Shown here: positions 1 through 7,792 of the stretch, piece after piece
How positions within the stretch are numbered: position 1 is the stretch's first letter
How the letters are laid out: every line of letters begins with the position of its first letter
Source: Campylobacter jejuni
Lineage (GTDB): Bacteria; Campylobacterota; Campylobacteria; Campylobacterales; Campylobacteraceae
DNA: 64,000 nucleotides
Direction of reading: 5' to 3'
NCBI RefSeq assembly: GCF_001457695.1
Contig: NZ_LN831025.1
Coordinates: 124,001-188,000, forward strand
Program-made: the position numbers and the translations under genes
The notes under the pieces: generated by a model
The model's input: the letters and a program-made list of their open reading frames with translations, nothing else
What the model was told of the DNA's origin: nothing
Databases searched by the model: none

Positions 1-25
1 TTGTGCTTAAAATGTGCGAGAAATT

Positions 26-781
26 ATGATAAATCTTAGCAAAAAACTCATACGCCAAGTTGCACAAGCTAATGCTAAATTTGGACTTATTAAAGATGGA
101 GATAGGGTTCTTTTAGGGCTTAGCGGCGGGAAAGATTCTTTGGCTTTAGCCCATCTTTTAAATCGTATGCAAGCTCACGCTCCTTTTAAATTTGAATTTG
201 AAGCGGTAACTTTGAGTTATGGTATGGGCGAGGATTATTCAGGGCTTCATGCACATTGTGAAGAACACGGCATTAAACATAGCGTGCTTGATTCAAATAT
301 TTATGAAGTTTCAGGCGATACCATAAGAGAAAATTCAAGTTTTTGTAGTTATTTTTCGAGAATGCGTCGTGGAGCTTTATATACTTACGCTCTTGAAAAA
401 GGTTTTAACAAGCTTGCTATAGCCCATCATTTAGATGATGCAGCAGAAAGCTTTTTTATGAATTTTATTCATAATGGAGCTTTAAGAACCTTAGTGCCTA
501 TTTATCAAAGCAAACGCGGTATAACTGTGATACGCCCTTTGATTTTTGTGCGTGAAAGACAGCTTAGAGATAATGCTACGCAAAATGAACTTAGCGTGAT
601 AGGAAATGAATTTTGTCCTGGTATGAAACTCAGTGAAAAAAATGTAAAATTTCCACACGCTAGAGAAGAAGCTAAACAGCTTTTAGCAAATTTAGAAAAA
701 GATCATCCTAAGCTTTTTACAAGTTTAAAAACCGCTTTTGCCAATTTACACACGGAGAGTTTTTGGCTTCAAAAGGCATAA
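26..781 (+). CDS. TtcA/TilS-like PP-loop ATPase (tRNA thiolation family)
   Basis: A 251-residue N-type ATP-pyrophosphatase of the TtcA/TilS superfamily. The family adenylates a tRNA cytidine before thiolation or lysine addition. The PP-loop SGGKDS is at residues 33-38, and the family block RRGALY followed by AHHLDD is in the middle. TtcA of E. coli binds a [4Fe-4S] cluster through a C-x-x-C pair just before SRLRRG plus a later cysteine. Here that stretch reads CSYFSRMRRG, so the second cysteine is Phe, while a later FCP cysteine remains. Exact chemistry is therefore uncertain. I chose ATG 26 because the longer frame begins at an upstream GTG (14) without a ribosome site. It is the first gene of a tight plus-strand operon; the upstream gene lies outside the window. 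Confidence 0.85.
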   Translation: MINLSKKLIRQVAQANAKFGLIKDGDRVLLGLSGGKDSLALAHLLNRMQAHAPFKFEFEAVTLSYGMGEDYSGLHAHCEEHGIKHSVLDSNIYEVSGDTIRENSSFCSYFSRMRRGALYTYALEKGFNKLAIAHHLDDAAESFFMNFIHNGALRTLVPIYQSKRGITVIRPLIFVRERQLRDNATQNELSVIGNEFCPGMKLSEKNVKFPHAREEAKQLLANLEKDHPKLFTSLKTAFANLHTESFWLQKA

Positions 782-785
782 AAGC

Positions 786-1307
786 ATGAAAAAAGCTTTT
801 GTTTTAGTGGATTATCAAAATGATTTTATTGATGGAAGTTTAGGTTTTGATAAGGCTTTAAAGATCAAAGAAAATATTCTTAAAGCCTTAAATCAAATCG
901 ATTTTAATAACACGCATTTGCTTTTAACCTATGATACGCATGATGAGCATTATCTACAAAGTAAAGAAGGTTTAAATTTACCTGTAAAACATTGCATTAA
1001 AGAGAGTTTGGGTTGGCAAATGCCAAAGGAATTTGAACCTTTTTTACAAAAAGCTCATAAAATTTTTTATAAAAATACTTTTGGTAGCTTAGAATTAGCT
1101 AATTTCATACAAAAAAGTGATTATGAAGAACTTCATTTTGCAGGGCTTGTTTCTCATATTTGTGTGTTTTGTAATATCATTTTAGCTTTTGGTGCTAAGC
1201 CTAATGCAAGGATAATTTTACACCAAAATTTAAGTGCAAGTTTTGATAAAAATTTAGAAAAATCTGCTTTTGATCTACTTAGAGCTTATGGTATTGAAAT
1301 TGTTTAA
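786..1307 (+). CDS. isochorismatase-family cysteine hydrolase
   Basis: A 173-residue protein of the isochorismatase-like hydrolase superfamily (nicotinamidase, isochorismatase, N-carbamoyl hydrolases). The catalytic Asp lies in VDYQNDF near residue 9, and the nucleophile cysteine is probably in GLVSHICVFC around residues 120-125. The size fits a compact nicotinamidase-like enzyme, but the substrate cannot be read from sequence; nicotinamide salvage is a guess. Start ATG 786 lies 4 bases after the previous stop; an upstream in-frame start at 738 would overlap the previous gene by 44 bases and is unlikely. The next gene overlaps by one base (TAATG), so translation is coupled. Confidence 0.85.
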   Translation: MKKAFVLVDYQNDFIDGSLGFDKALKIKENILKALNQIDFNNTHLLLTYDTHDEHYLQSKEGLNLPVKHCIKESLGWQMPKEFEPFLQKAHKIFYKNTFGSLELANFIQKSDYEELHFAGLVSHICVFCNIILAFGAKPNARIILHQNLSASFDKNLEKSAFDLLRAYGIEIV

Positions 1308-1921
1308 TGCAAGGCTTTATACTCCATACTCAAAAAGTTAAAGATGAGGATTTGATCGTTTATATTTTAAGTCCTAAAATGCTTATTAAGGTTTATCGTT
1401 TTTATGGACTTAGACATTCTAGTATTTTAAGCGGTTATAAAATCGATTTTGCTTTAGAAGAAAATCCTAGTTTTTTGCCAAGACTTAAAGATGTGTTGCA
1501 TTTAGGATTTTTATGGATCATGCAAAGGGATAAAATGCTTATTTGGCAAGAATTTATCCGTCTTTTATATAGACACTTAAAAGATGTAGAAGAGCTTGAT
1601 AGTTTTTATTTTGATTTACTTCAAGAGTGTGTGAAAAGATTTGAAAAACAAAATCCAAAGCGTGTCATTGTCGATGCTTATTTAAAAATTTTGGAATTTG
1701 AAGGAAGATTGCATAAAGATTTTTTTTGTTTTGCCTGTGATGAGAAAATTCAAAATTCCATTACACTGTTAAGGGCTTTTTTACCTTCGCATTCTCAATG
1801 CGCTTTAGGATTTGAGTTTGAAGAGAAAAAACTAAAACAATTTTATAGCAGTAAAAATTGTGCGATTTTTGATGATGAAGAAATAGAAAATTTATACCAT
1901 TTGATTAAGGAAGGTTTATGA
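1307..1921 (+). CDS. recO: RecO-like recombination protein
   Basis: A 204-residue protein resembling the short epsilonproteobacterial RecO form. RecO loads RecA onto SSB-coated single-stranded DNA during RecFOR-type repair. The N-terminus ([20 protein letters not shown]) fits the beta-rich OB-fold start of RecO, where the gene product handles DNA, followed by a helical region. A C-x-x-C pair (CFAC, about residue 140) sits where RecO proteins often carry a zinc finger, but a second pair is not evident. The family is divergent, so the assignment rests on the N-terminal pattern, the length and the recO-ybeY pairing. The start overlaps the previous stop by one base and the 3' end overlaps ybeY by 4 bases. 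Confidence 0.7.
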   Translation: MQGFILHTQKVKDEDLIVYILSPKMLIKVYRFYGLRHSSILSGYKIDFALEENPSFLPRLKDVLHLGFLWIMQRDKMLIWQEFIRLLYRHLKDVEELDSFYFDLLQECVKRFEKQNPKRVIVDAYLKILEFEGRLHKDFFCFACDEKIQNSITLLRAFLPSHSQCALGFEFEEKKLKQFYSSKNCAIFDDEEIENLYHLIKEGL

Positions 1922-2325
1922 TATTAAGTGATGAAAAATGTGATTTTTTAGAACCTATAGCAAGTTTTTTAAGCTCTAAGCATGTGGAGCTTGTTTTTGT
2001 AGAAAGTAAGGAAATGCAAGAAATTAACTTAGAGCAAAGAAAGCAAGATAAAACCACTGACGTGCTTTCTTTTCCGCTTGAAAATATCGATGAGAGTTTG
2101 CCTTTGGGTTCTGTTGTGATCAATGTGGATTTGGCAAAAGAAAAGGCTAAAGAATTAGGGCATAGCTATGAAGAAGAAATAAGCTTGCTTTTTATACATG
2201 CTATGCTTCATTTACTAGGCTTTGATCATGAAAATGATAATGGAGAAATGAGAGAAAAAGAGAAAGAACTTATAGAGCATTTTAATTTGCCCAAAAGTTT
2301 GATTGTAAGGACTTTAGAAGGTTGA
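1918..2325 (+). CDS. ybeY: endoribonuclease YbeY (rRNA maturation)
   Basis: A 135-residue YbeY/UPF0054 metalloprotein, normal length for the family. YbeY is a single-strand endoribonuclease needed for 16S rRNA 3'-end maturation and ribosome quality control. The signature zinc site H-x3-H-x5-H is seen as H94, H98 and H104 within [11 protein letters not shown]. The conserved TDVLSFP block is at residues 47-53. It overlaps the preceding gene by 4 bases (ATGA type), so it is the last gene of the operon that starts with the PP-loop protein. No clear intrinsic terminator follows directly. Confidence 0.95.
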   Translation: MILSDEKCDFLEPIASFLSSKHVELVFVESKEMQEINLEQRKQDKTTDVLSFPLENIDESLPLGSVVINVDLAKEKAKELGHSYEEEISLLFIHAMLHLLGFDHENDNGEMREKEKELIEHFNLPKSLIVRTLEG

Positions 2326-2644
2326 ACTAAAATAATAATTTCGGCGTCCAAATCATAGAAATTGGCTCTAAAAAGAAGGATTAGAATAATTAAGATAAAA
2401 AGTTTAGCTCTCTAATCAAAAATAATAAATATAGATTTAAATAAAATTAAAATCAAAACAAACTAAAAGGGCTGAAATCAAAATGTAAAGATTTTGGAGT
2501 ATTTACTTGAAAGGTCTTAGTTCTTTTTTAATTAAAGAATAACCACCTTTATTATATCTATCCAAATAAAAAAAATTGATTTTAATATATAATTTATGAT
2601 ATTATTCAAATAAAGAGTAAAATAGTTAAGAAAAGGAGAATTAT
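2326..2644. other. 319-base AT-rich gap with an imperfect hairpin
   Basis: I see no gene in this stretch. An imperfect inverted repeat lies at about 2510-2550: outer arms AAAGGT (2510-2515) and ACCTTT (2545-2550), inner arms TTCTTT and AAAGAA. It is not followed by a T-run on the plus strand, so a terminator role is doubtful. A -10-like TATAAT at 2588-2593 precedes the bacteriocin-like gene. The rest is low-complexity A/T sequence with stops in all frames. Confidence 0.5.
2588..2593 (+). promoter_or_regulatory. putative -10 box for the bacteriocin-like gene
   Basis: TATAAT in an A/T-rich setting 51 bases upstream of ATG 2645. A second, weaker candidate TATGAT is at 2595-2600. No -35 box is evident, which is usual for Campylobacter sigma-70 promoters. 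Position and sequence are the only support. Confidence 0.45.
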
Positions 2645-2955
2645 ATGTTAAAAAATTAACAAGCTCATTGATTTTAGGCTCTTTATTGGCAAGTTCTGCT
2701 TTTGCTGGGGATTTTTTAGCTAAAGTTAGTAATGGTGCTTTAAGTGATAATTCTCAAGGGGTTAAAGCTCTTAATTTAGATGAGATGAAGCAAGTTAAGG
2801 GTGGAGCTATTTCTCAAGATGGTAGGATAGCACCTCTTTTAGTTTATGGTGGCAGACAACTTGCGATGTGGGGTATAAGATACGCAGCTTGGGGTGCATA
2901 TCAAGAAAGACATCCTATAAATAGTGGCATTGGAATTCATGGTTGGCGTCCATAA
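2645..2955 (+). CDS. double-glycine-leader bacteriocin-like precursor, N-terminus frameshifted
   Basis: The expected start, ATG 2645 with ribosome site AAGGAG at 2633-2638, runs into a stop after four codons. One extra A in the 6-A run at 2650-2655 would restore a precursor of about 103 residues. That product would have an N-terminal stretch like a Sec signal peptide (MLKKLTSSL... ending SSAFAG), then LNLDEMKQVKGG, which matches the double-glycine leader pattern (L at -12, E at -8, M at -7, V at -4, GG). A 50-residue core follows, rich in Trp, Arg, Gly and Tyr and ending GIHGWRP. In the present sequence only a TTG at 2668, without a ribosome site, opens the frame. I infer a secreted antimicrobial-type peptide; it could also be a signalling peptide. 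No C39 peptidase/transporter is in the window. Confidence 0.6.
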
Positions 2956-2959
2956 GCTT

Positions 2960-3097
2960 ATGTTAGAAAATCTTTTTGCTCAAATAATAGAAAATTTTAT
3001 TTACTGCAAGGATAAGGGTTATTTTTGCCTCATTTTTCTTATTATTGGTGCTTTTATTTTGTTTTTTATTTTTTCAAAGCTTTATGGATATTTTTAG
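2960..3097 (+). CDS. 45-residue small membrane protein, possible immunity protein
   Basis: ATG 2960 opens a 45-codon frame four bases after the stop of the bacteriocin-like gene. The product has a short charged N-terminus (MLENLFAQIIE, then YCKDKG), one hydrophobic segment at about residues 22-39 and a short C-tail ending KLYGYF. There is no ribosome site, so translation would depend on coupling to the upstream gene. Bacteriocin immunity proteins are often small membrane proteins directly downstream of the peptide gene, and that is the only reason to propose this role. I do not recognise the sequence. It could be a chance ORF in AT-rich DNA. Confidence 0.4.
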   Translation: MLENLFAQIIENFIYCKDKGYFCLIFLIIGAFILFFIFSKLYGYF

Positions 3098-3365
3098 GAG
3101 CAAATTTAAATCTTTAATTATGAATTTTTCCACACTAGAACTTTGCATAAATATTTTGATAATCTTGCTTTTTCTCTATGTTTTATGCAACCGTTTTTTT
3201 ATGAGCAAAATAGGATTTTTCTTTTTTATAATTTTATATTTATTGCTACATTTTGTGAATATCGAAAATATATTTTTGTGGCTATTTTTTTCTTTAACCT
3301 ATTGCATTATTTTATTCATAGTGGTTTTAAAAATATATCACAAAAAGAAACAAAATAAATATTAA
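3084..3365 (+). CDS. small three-helix membrane protein, possible immunity partner
   Basis: A frame with about three hydrophobic segments (starting around ELCINILIILLFLYVL, then IGFFFFIILYLLLHF, then IFLWLFFSLTYCIILFIVV) and a basic tail KKKQNKY. From ATG 3084 it encodes 93 residues and overlaps the previous ORF by 14 bases. An alternative ATG at 3120 gives 81 residues; AGGAG at 3096-3100 is too far from it to be convincing. I recognise no family. Position after the bacteriocin-like gene suggests immunity or export assistance, but this is inference. Confidence 0.5.
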   Translation: MDIFRSKFKSLIMNFSTLELCINILIILLFLYVLCNRFFMSKIGFFFFIILYLLLHFVNIENIFLWLFFSLTYCIILFIVVLKIYHKKKQNKY

Positions 3366-3407
3366 GCTACTGGGTTACTTTGCCGATATGATTTGCAAGG
3401 AATAAAA

Positions 3408-4193
3408 ATGATAAATAGTCTAAACTCAAATTTAAACTATGATTACAACACTTCAAATTTTAAACAAGATAAAAATATTGACTTTAAAATCAACAAACAC
3501 GGAGTAGCCGTTATAACAGGAGAAGGTGCTTTGCCTTATCGTGGAAAAAAATTTGAGTATAATCCCAAAATATTCGGACTTGATGAAAGTATTAGCAAAA
3601 AAGATATGCAAGAATTTAACAACTTTATGAAGTCAAATGCTTTAAAAGACCCCAATAAAATAGAAAAATCTCCTTTAAAAGATTTTAATCCTGCTTATAC
3701 AAAATGGGACCCAACTACGGAGAAAATGATGTTAGGTTTTTTTGTTTCTTATTCTAAGATGTTTCATTTGGGCTACGACATCATCAAAAAAGCCGATGAA
3801 TTTTATAAAGAATTTGACGCACTTATAAGTAAAGATTTAAGCTTAGATGAGTTTAAAACTAAATACATAGATTTTAAGCAAAGACACGATGAATTTGTGA
3901 AAGAATACGAAATGGCTATGGGCGATAAAATGTTGCTTTCTAGTGATAATGAAATTATCACTCAACAAAGTGAAAAACCCTTCAAAGCCATTCAAGGCGA
4001 AAGCAAAAACAAAGAAACTTACAAAGATGATAGTACAAGAAACGAACTTGTAAAAAAACTATTAGAAGGTAAATTTAGCACTAGTGAAGAATTAGAACTT
4101 CTTTTTGGTATGAAATTTAGTGATGATGCAGGAGAATTTAATAAAATCCTTTCTTTAAATTCTGCACCAAAAATTATAGATATTAAGGCTTAA
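3408..4193 (+). CDS. hypothetical protein, 261 residues
   Basis: A hydrophilic, Lys/Asp/Glu/Asn-rich protein without signal peptide or membrane segment. ATG 3408 is chosen because AAGGAA (3397-3402) sits five bases upstream; a TTG 15 bases earlier lacks a ribosome site. The N-terminal 50 residues are Asn-rich (MINSLNSNLNYDYN) and a helical middle part has alternating charge (about residues 115-170). I do not recognise a domain. Syntenic C. jejuni genomes carry a hypothetical gene between ybeY and dusB, and this is probably it, so it need not belong to the bacteriocin-like cassette just upstream. It converges on dusB with 24 bases between the stops. Confidence 0.75.
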   Translation: MINSLNSNLNYDYNTSNFKQDKNIDFKINKHGVAVITGEGALPYRGKKFEYNPKIFGLDESISKKDMQEFNNFMKSNALKDPNKIEKSPLKDFNPAYTKWDPTTEKMMLGFFVSYSKMFHLGYDIIKKADEFYKEFDALISKDLSLDEFKTKYIDFKQRHDEFVKEYEMAMGDKMLLSSDNEIITQQSEKPFKAIQGESKNKETYKDDSTRNELVKKLLEGKFSTSEELELLFGMKFSDDAGEFNKILSLNSAPKIIDIKA

Positions 4194-4217
4194 GATTTTT
4201 TAAATTATAAAAATCAA

Positions 4218-5144
4218 TCAAGTTAAACTAAAAAATTCTTCTATTTTTTTTCGCATTTCTTCGACATTGTCGATACGATTAACGCTATCTCTAAAGGCTG
4301 AAGCGTCTTTATGCCCTTTAGAATACTCGTGTAAATGCTTGCGAAATATACTTATGCCTTGATCTTTGTAGTGTTTTATCATTTCATCAAAATGAGTGAG
4401 TATGATTTCTTTTTTGAATTTTTCATCTACACTTTTACCACTTTTGATTTCATGAAATATCCAAGGATTTCCTACGCTTGCACGCCCTATCATGAGTCCA
4501 TCGCATTTTGTGATTTTATAAACTTCTTTAGCGTTTTGTGCGTTGATATCGCCATTTGCAATCACAGGAATTTTCACGCTCGCTTTAGCGCTGGCAATGG
4601 ATTCATAATCGGCTTTTCCGCTATAAAGCTGTTTTCTTGTGCGTCCATGAATACTTACAAAATCCACCCCCAAGCTTTCACAAATTTTAGCCATTTTTTC
4701 AGGATATTTTTCATTAAATCCTAGTCGAAATTTCACACTTGTAAGGCTTTTTTTATTGTTTTCTTTAATCACTCCTACAAGATTTTTAAAAAGCTCTAAA
4801 TTTTCTAGCAAAGCACTTCCTGCACATTGTTTAACAACTTTATTGACAGGGCAACCGCAATTAAAATCGATCCCATCTACAAAATCCATTTCATTTAGCA
4901 TTTGTACTGCTTTTTTTAGCACTTCTTTATCTCCACCTGCAATTTGGACTATATAAGGATTTTCTAATTTAGCTCTTTCTAGCATATGTAGAGTTTTAGA
5001 ACTTTCATAAACTAAGGCATTAGAACTTATCATTTCACTTATGGTAATATCAGCACCAAATTTTTTTACTACATTACGAAAAGGCAGATCTGAAAAACCT
5101 GCCATAGGGGCTAAAAACAAGGGTTTTTTGCTAAAATCTATCAT
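4218..5144 (-). CDS. dusB: tRNA-dihydrouridine synthase DusB
   Basis: A 308-residue flavoprotein of the Dus family that uses NADPH and FMN to reduce specific uridines in tRNA. The TIM-barrel start LAPMAGFSDLPFR (residues 11-23) and the active-site loop NCGCPVNKVV, with catalytic Cys98 before Pro, are clear. The FMN phosphate-binding end of the barrel is seen as GLMIGRASVGNPWIF. The C-terminal helical RNA-binding part is short but complete. It is the last gene of a minus-strand operon and overlaps the preceding membrane-protein gene by 4 bases (ATGA). It converges with the unknown plus-strand gene. Confidence 0.93.
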   Translation of the reverse strand: MIDFSKKPLFLAPMAGFSDLPFRNVVKKFGADITISEMISSNALVYESSKTLHMLERAKLENPYIVQIAGGDKEVLKKAVQMLNEMDFVDGIDFNCGCPVNKVVKQCAGSALLENLELFKNLVGVIKENNKKSLTSVKFRLGFNEKYPEKMAKICESLGVDFVSIHGRTRKQLYSGKADYESIASAKASVKIPVIANGDINAQNAKEVYKITKCDGLMIGRASVGNPWIFHEIKSGKSVDEKFKKEIILTHFDEMIKHYKDQGISIFRKHLHEYSKGHKDASAFRDSVNRIDNVEEMRKKIEEFFSLT

Positions 5145-6127
5145 TGTATGAGTTGGTTTAGATCGATTTTGATATTTTTTTCACGCAGGGTTAAAAAGGC
5201 TTTAAAATCATTAAATTTCTTATCATCATTGTGAATTTGCTCTCTTAGCTCATCTAAAAGTCCAAATTCAGCTAAAAGATATAAATACGCTCTTAAAGCT
5301 TCACTTTTTTCATTTTTAATTTTATTGAAAATTCCTAAAATAGCATCAGGATTTAAAAGTTTGATACTTAGTTTTGCTGCGTTAAGATAGTCTTTTTCGC
5401 TTAGTATATTGTGTGAAAGTAAAACTTCATATTCTGCTACACTAAGTTCTAAATTTCCTTCTTTAAAACGCTTGATAAGTGTGAGAATTTCAGAAGGCTT
5501 TTTAGGGATTTTTACATTTTTAATTTGCTCATAACTAGCTTTTTCTATAAGAGTGTTAAAAGCAATTTCTTCAAATTCATCTTTGATTTCATTAAGGTTT
5601 TTAAGTTTGCTATAGGCGTAATTTGCATCGTTTTTGAGATGATTTTTTTCATTTTGCAAATATAAAGCATTGTTATTTTCAAGTTTAAATTTGCTAAGGT
5701 TAAAAAATTCGTTTTTATTTAAACCATCAATAAGATCTAAAATTTCATTGATTTTATTTGAGTGTGGAATTTTTTCATGTGTTTTTATGGTTTTAAAAAG
5801 TTGTGCCACAGCTCTAAATTCTTTCGTTTGAAAAGTGGTTTTAAGATCCTTTTCAAGGAGTAAATCTTGAGTATAAGTTTCAAATTTAGCTGCATCTTTA
5901 AAAAAATGCTTAAATTTTAAATAACGCAAAAATCCATAAAATGCTATGTGTAAAACGGCTAAAATCATATAAATAAATAAAGGAATAACAAGCCATATCA
6001 TAATAGGTAGTTCAAAGGTATAAGTGCTGATATTTAGAGTATAGCTTCCTAATTCTAGATGCCAAGCAAAGGCAAAAATAAGTGCTATATAAATAAAACT
6101 TGCAAGTAAGAAGAGTTTAATTTTCAT
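5141..6127 (-). CDS. membrane-anchored hypothetical protein
   Basis: A 328-residue protein with two N-terminal membrane segments (about residues 3-21 and 40-64) and a long soluble helical, Lys/Glu/Asn-rich C-terminal region that is probably cytoplasmic. I recognise no catalytic motif. ATG 6127 is preferred over an earlier in-frame start because AAGGA lies just upstream of it. It overlaps the dksA stop by 11 bases and dusB by 4 bases, so it is translated as part of the bamA-dusB operon. The soluble part could be a repeat-like helical scaffold, but this is only an impression from helix-length spacing. Confidence 0.8.
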   Translation of the reverse strand: MKIKLFLLASFIYIALIFAFAWHLELGSYTLNISTYTFELPIMIWLVIPLFIYMILAVLHIAFYGFLRYLKFKHFFKDAAKFETYTQDLLLEKDLKTTFQTKEFRAVAQLFKTIKTHEKIPHSNKINEILDLIDGLNKNEFFNLSKFKLENNNALYLQNEKNHLKNDANYAYSKLKNLNEIKDEFEEIAFNTLIEKASYEQIKNVKIPKKPSEILTLIKRFKEGNLELSVAEYEVLLSHNILSEKDYLNAAKLSIKLLNPDAILGIFNKIKNEKSEALRAYLYLLAEFGLLDELREQIHNDDKKFNDFKAFLTLREKNIKIDLNQLIQ

Positions 6128-6479
6128 GTTTTTTTCCTTGTTCTGCAATTTGACGGCAAGTGATACAATATCTTGCGTGAGGTTTGACTTTTAGTCTTTG
6201 AGAGTCGATTTCATCATCGCAAGATTCGCAAATTCCATAAGTGCCGTTTTTGATTTTATCTAAAGAATTTTCGATTTCTATAAGTTCTTCTTTGAGATTG
6301 GTGCTGATAGTAAAGTCAATTTGAGAGCCTGTTTCTATGACAGAAAAATCTACACTATCGCTTGGGACGCTATTGTGAAGAGCTTCGATTTCATTTGAAT
6401 TGCTTTGCAAATTTTCTAAGATGGTTTTTTTTCTTTCTTCTAAAATATTTTTGAAATTTTGTATTTCATTTTTTTTCAT
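6117..6479 (-). CDS. dksA: DksA-family transcription factor
   Basis: A 120-residue DksA/TraR-family protein. DksA binds the RNA polymerase secondary channel and, with ppGpp, adjusts rRNA and biosynthetic promoters. The N-terminal half forms the expected coiled coil with an acidic tip region (PSDSVDFS, about residues 39-46). The C-terminal zinc finger has four cysteines: C84, C87, C105, C108. ATG 6479 gives the family-like length; the upstream TTG extension would lie inside rlmH. The gene overlaps the following membrane-protein gene by 11 bases. Confidence 0.9.
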   Translation of the reverse strand: MKKNEIQNFKNILEERKKTILENLQSNSNEIEALHNSVPSDSVDFSVIETGSQIDFTISTNLKEELIEIENSLDKIKNGTYGICESCDDEIDSQRLKVKPHARYCITCRQIAEQGKKHEN

Positions 6480-6490
6480 TTTAAAACTTT

Positions 6491-6952
6491 CTATTTGTGA
6501 TAAGGGTGATTGTTGTTGATGCAAAATGCGCGATAAATTTGTTCTAAAAGTAAGGTTTTAACAAATTGATGTGCTAAAGTAAGTTTGCTTAATGATAGTC
6601 TAAAATCCAAACTTTGATTAAATTCTTCTCTTAAACCATAAGCACCGCCTATAAAAAAACTTAATTCATTTTTATCTTGGATGAGTTTTGCAAATTCTAG
6701 ACTTGTAAGATCTTTCCCTTTTTCATCAAGAGCGATACAATAGCCTTTTTTATAAGGCATAAAAGCTTCTTCATAGCTTTTTTTTGCTTCTATGGCATTT
6801 AAATTTTGAGCTAAGGCTATTTTTTTATTAAAAACATTTATTTCTTTTAAAGTGGCGTATTTAGAAATAAGTTTAGAGTATTTCTCGCTCCAAGTTTTAA
6901 ATTCATCACTTTTTTGAATACAAAAGATATTAACTTGCAAATTATTTTCCAC
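6491..6952 (-). CDS. rlmH: 23S rRNA pseudouridine1915 N3-methyltransferase RlmH
   Basis: A 153-residue SPOUT-class methyltransferase. RlmH methylates pseudouridine 1915 in helix 69 of 23S rRNA on assembled ribosomes. The knot region is recognisable as FFIGGAYGL followed by [24 protein letters not shown], where the S-adenosylmethionine site forms, with the C-terminal Tyr/His-rich end NNHPYHK typical of the family. It overlaps accD by 11 bases and is 11 bases upstream of dksA, inside the same operon. Confidence 0.93.
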   Translation of the reverse strand: MENNLQVNIFCIQKSDEFKTWSEKYSKLISKYATLKEINVFNKKIALAQNLNAIEAKKSYEEAFMPYKKGYCIALDEKGKDLTSLEFAKLIQDKNELSFFIGGAYGLREEFNQSLDFRLSLSKLTLAHQFVKTLLLEQIYRAFCINNNHPYHK

Positions 6953-7784
6953 TAAAAAATTTTAGTACATCGCTAAGATATTGTTTTTGTTCTCCTCTTT
7001 CAACTATGGCATCTATAAGTCCATGTTCTAACAAGAACTCTGCTTTTTGAAAGCCTTCAGGTAAATCTGCTCCTATGGTTTGTTTGATAACTCTTGCACC
7101 AGCAAAACCTACTAAAGCTTCAGGTTCAGCGATGATTAAATCTCCAAGCCAAGCAAAAGAAGCACTTACCCCACCCATAGTAGGATCAGTTAAAATGCTA
7201 ATATAAGGAAGTTTTTCTTTGCTAAGAAGTTTAAGTGCAGCGCTAGTTTTGCTCATTTGCATTAAAGAATAAGTACTTTCTTGCATTCTAGCTCCACCGC
7301 TTGCACTTACGATGACAAGAGGGGTTTTGCTTGTGATGGCTCTTTGTATAGCTCTAACGATTTTTTCTCCTTCAACAGAACCTAAAGATCCGCCCATAAA
7401 AGAAAAATCAAATACAACAAGTTGGGTTTTTAAACCATTGATTTCACATTCTCCGCTGATAACAGAACTTTTTCTACCTGTTTTACTTTCACCTTCGCTA
7501 AGGCGTTTTTTATAGGATTTGCTATCAACAAATTTTAAAGGATCTATAGCTTCTAAATTTGCATCATACTCAATAAAACTGCCTTCATCGCTTAAAAGTT
7601 TAATACGTTCATCAGCTGAAATTCTCATGTGATAATTACATTTAGGACAAACATTAAAACAAGATTCTATTTCTTTATAATACATCAAAGCATGACAACT
7701 TTGGCATTTTACCCAGTGATTTGGAGCTTCTTTAATACTAGGTTGTTGTCTTCTTATTTTTGAAAAAATATCTGCAAAATTCAT
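6942..7784 (-). CDS. accD: acetyl-CoA carboxylase carboxyltransferase subunit beta
   Basis: A 280-residue AccD. With AccA it transfers the carboxyl group from carboxybiotin to acetyl-CoA, giving malonyl-CoA for fatty acid synthesis. An N-terminal zinc ribbon is visible with C27, C30, C46 and C49, followed by the crotonase-like carboxyltransferase core with the oxyanion-hole region [10 protein letters not shown] and the GGVSASFA block. Length and domain order are normal. The gene is 8 bases downstream of the IMPase-family gene in the bamA operon. Confidence 0.96.
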   Translation of the reverse strand: MNFADIFSKIRRQQPSIKEAPNHWVKCQSCHALMYYKEIESCFNVCPKCNYHMRISADERIKLLSDEGSFIEYDANLEAIDPLKFVDSKSYKKRLSEGESKTGRKSSVISGECEINGLKTQLVVFDFSFMGGSLGSVEGEKIVRAIQRAITSKTPLVIVSASGGARMQESTYSLMQMSKTSAALKLLSKEKLPYISILTDPTMGGVSASFAWLGDLIIAEPEALVGFAGARVIKQTIGADLPEGFQKAEFLLEHGLIDAIVERGEQKQYLSDVLKFFSGK

Positions 7785-7792
7785 ATATTCAC

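Noticed and set aside
14-26. GTG start for the PP-loop gene
   Set aside because: It adds four residues without a ribosome site; ATG 26 fits better.
738-786. Earlier start for the isochorismatase-family gene
   Set aside because: It would overlap the previous coding end by 44 bases; ATG 786 is next to the conserved N-terminus.
3143-3358. Second ORF inside the small membrane gene, in another frame
   Set aside because: Shares the DNA of the three-helix frame and has no ribosome site; it is a frame shadow.
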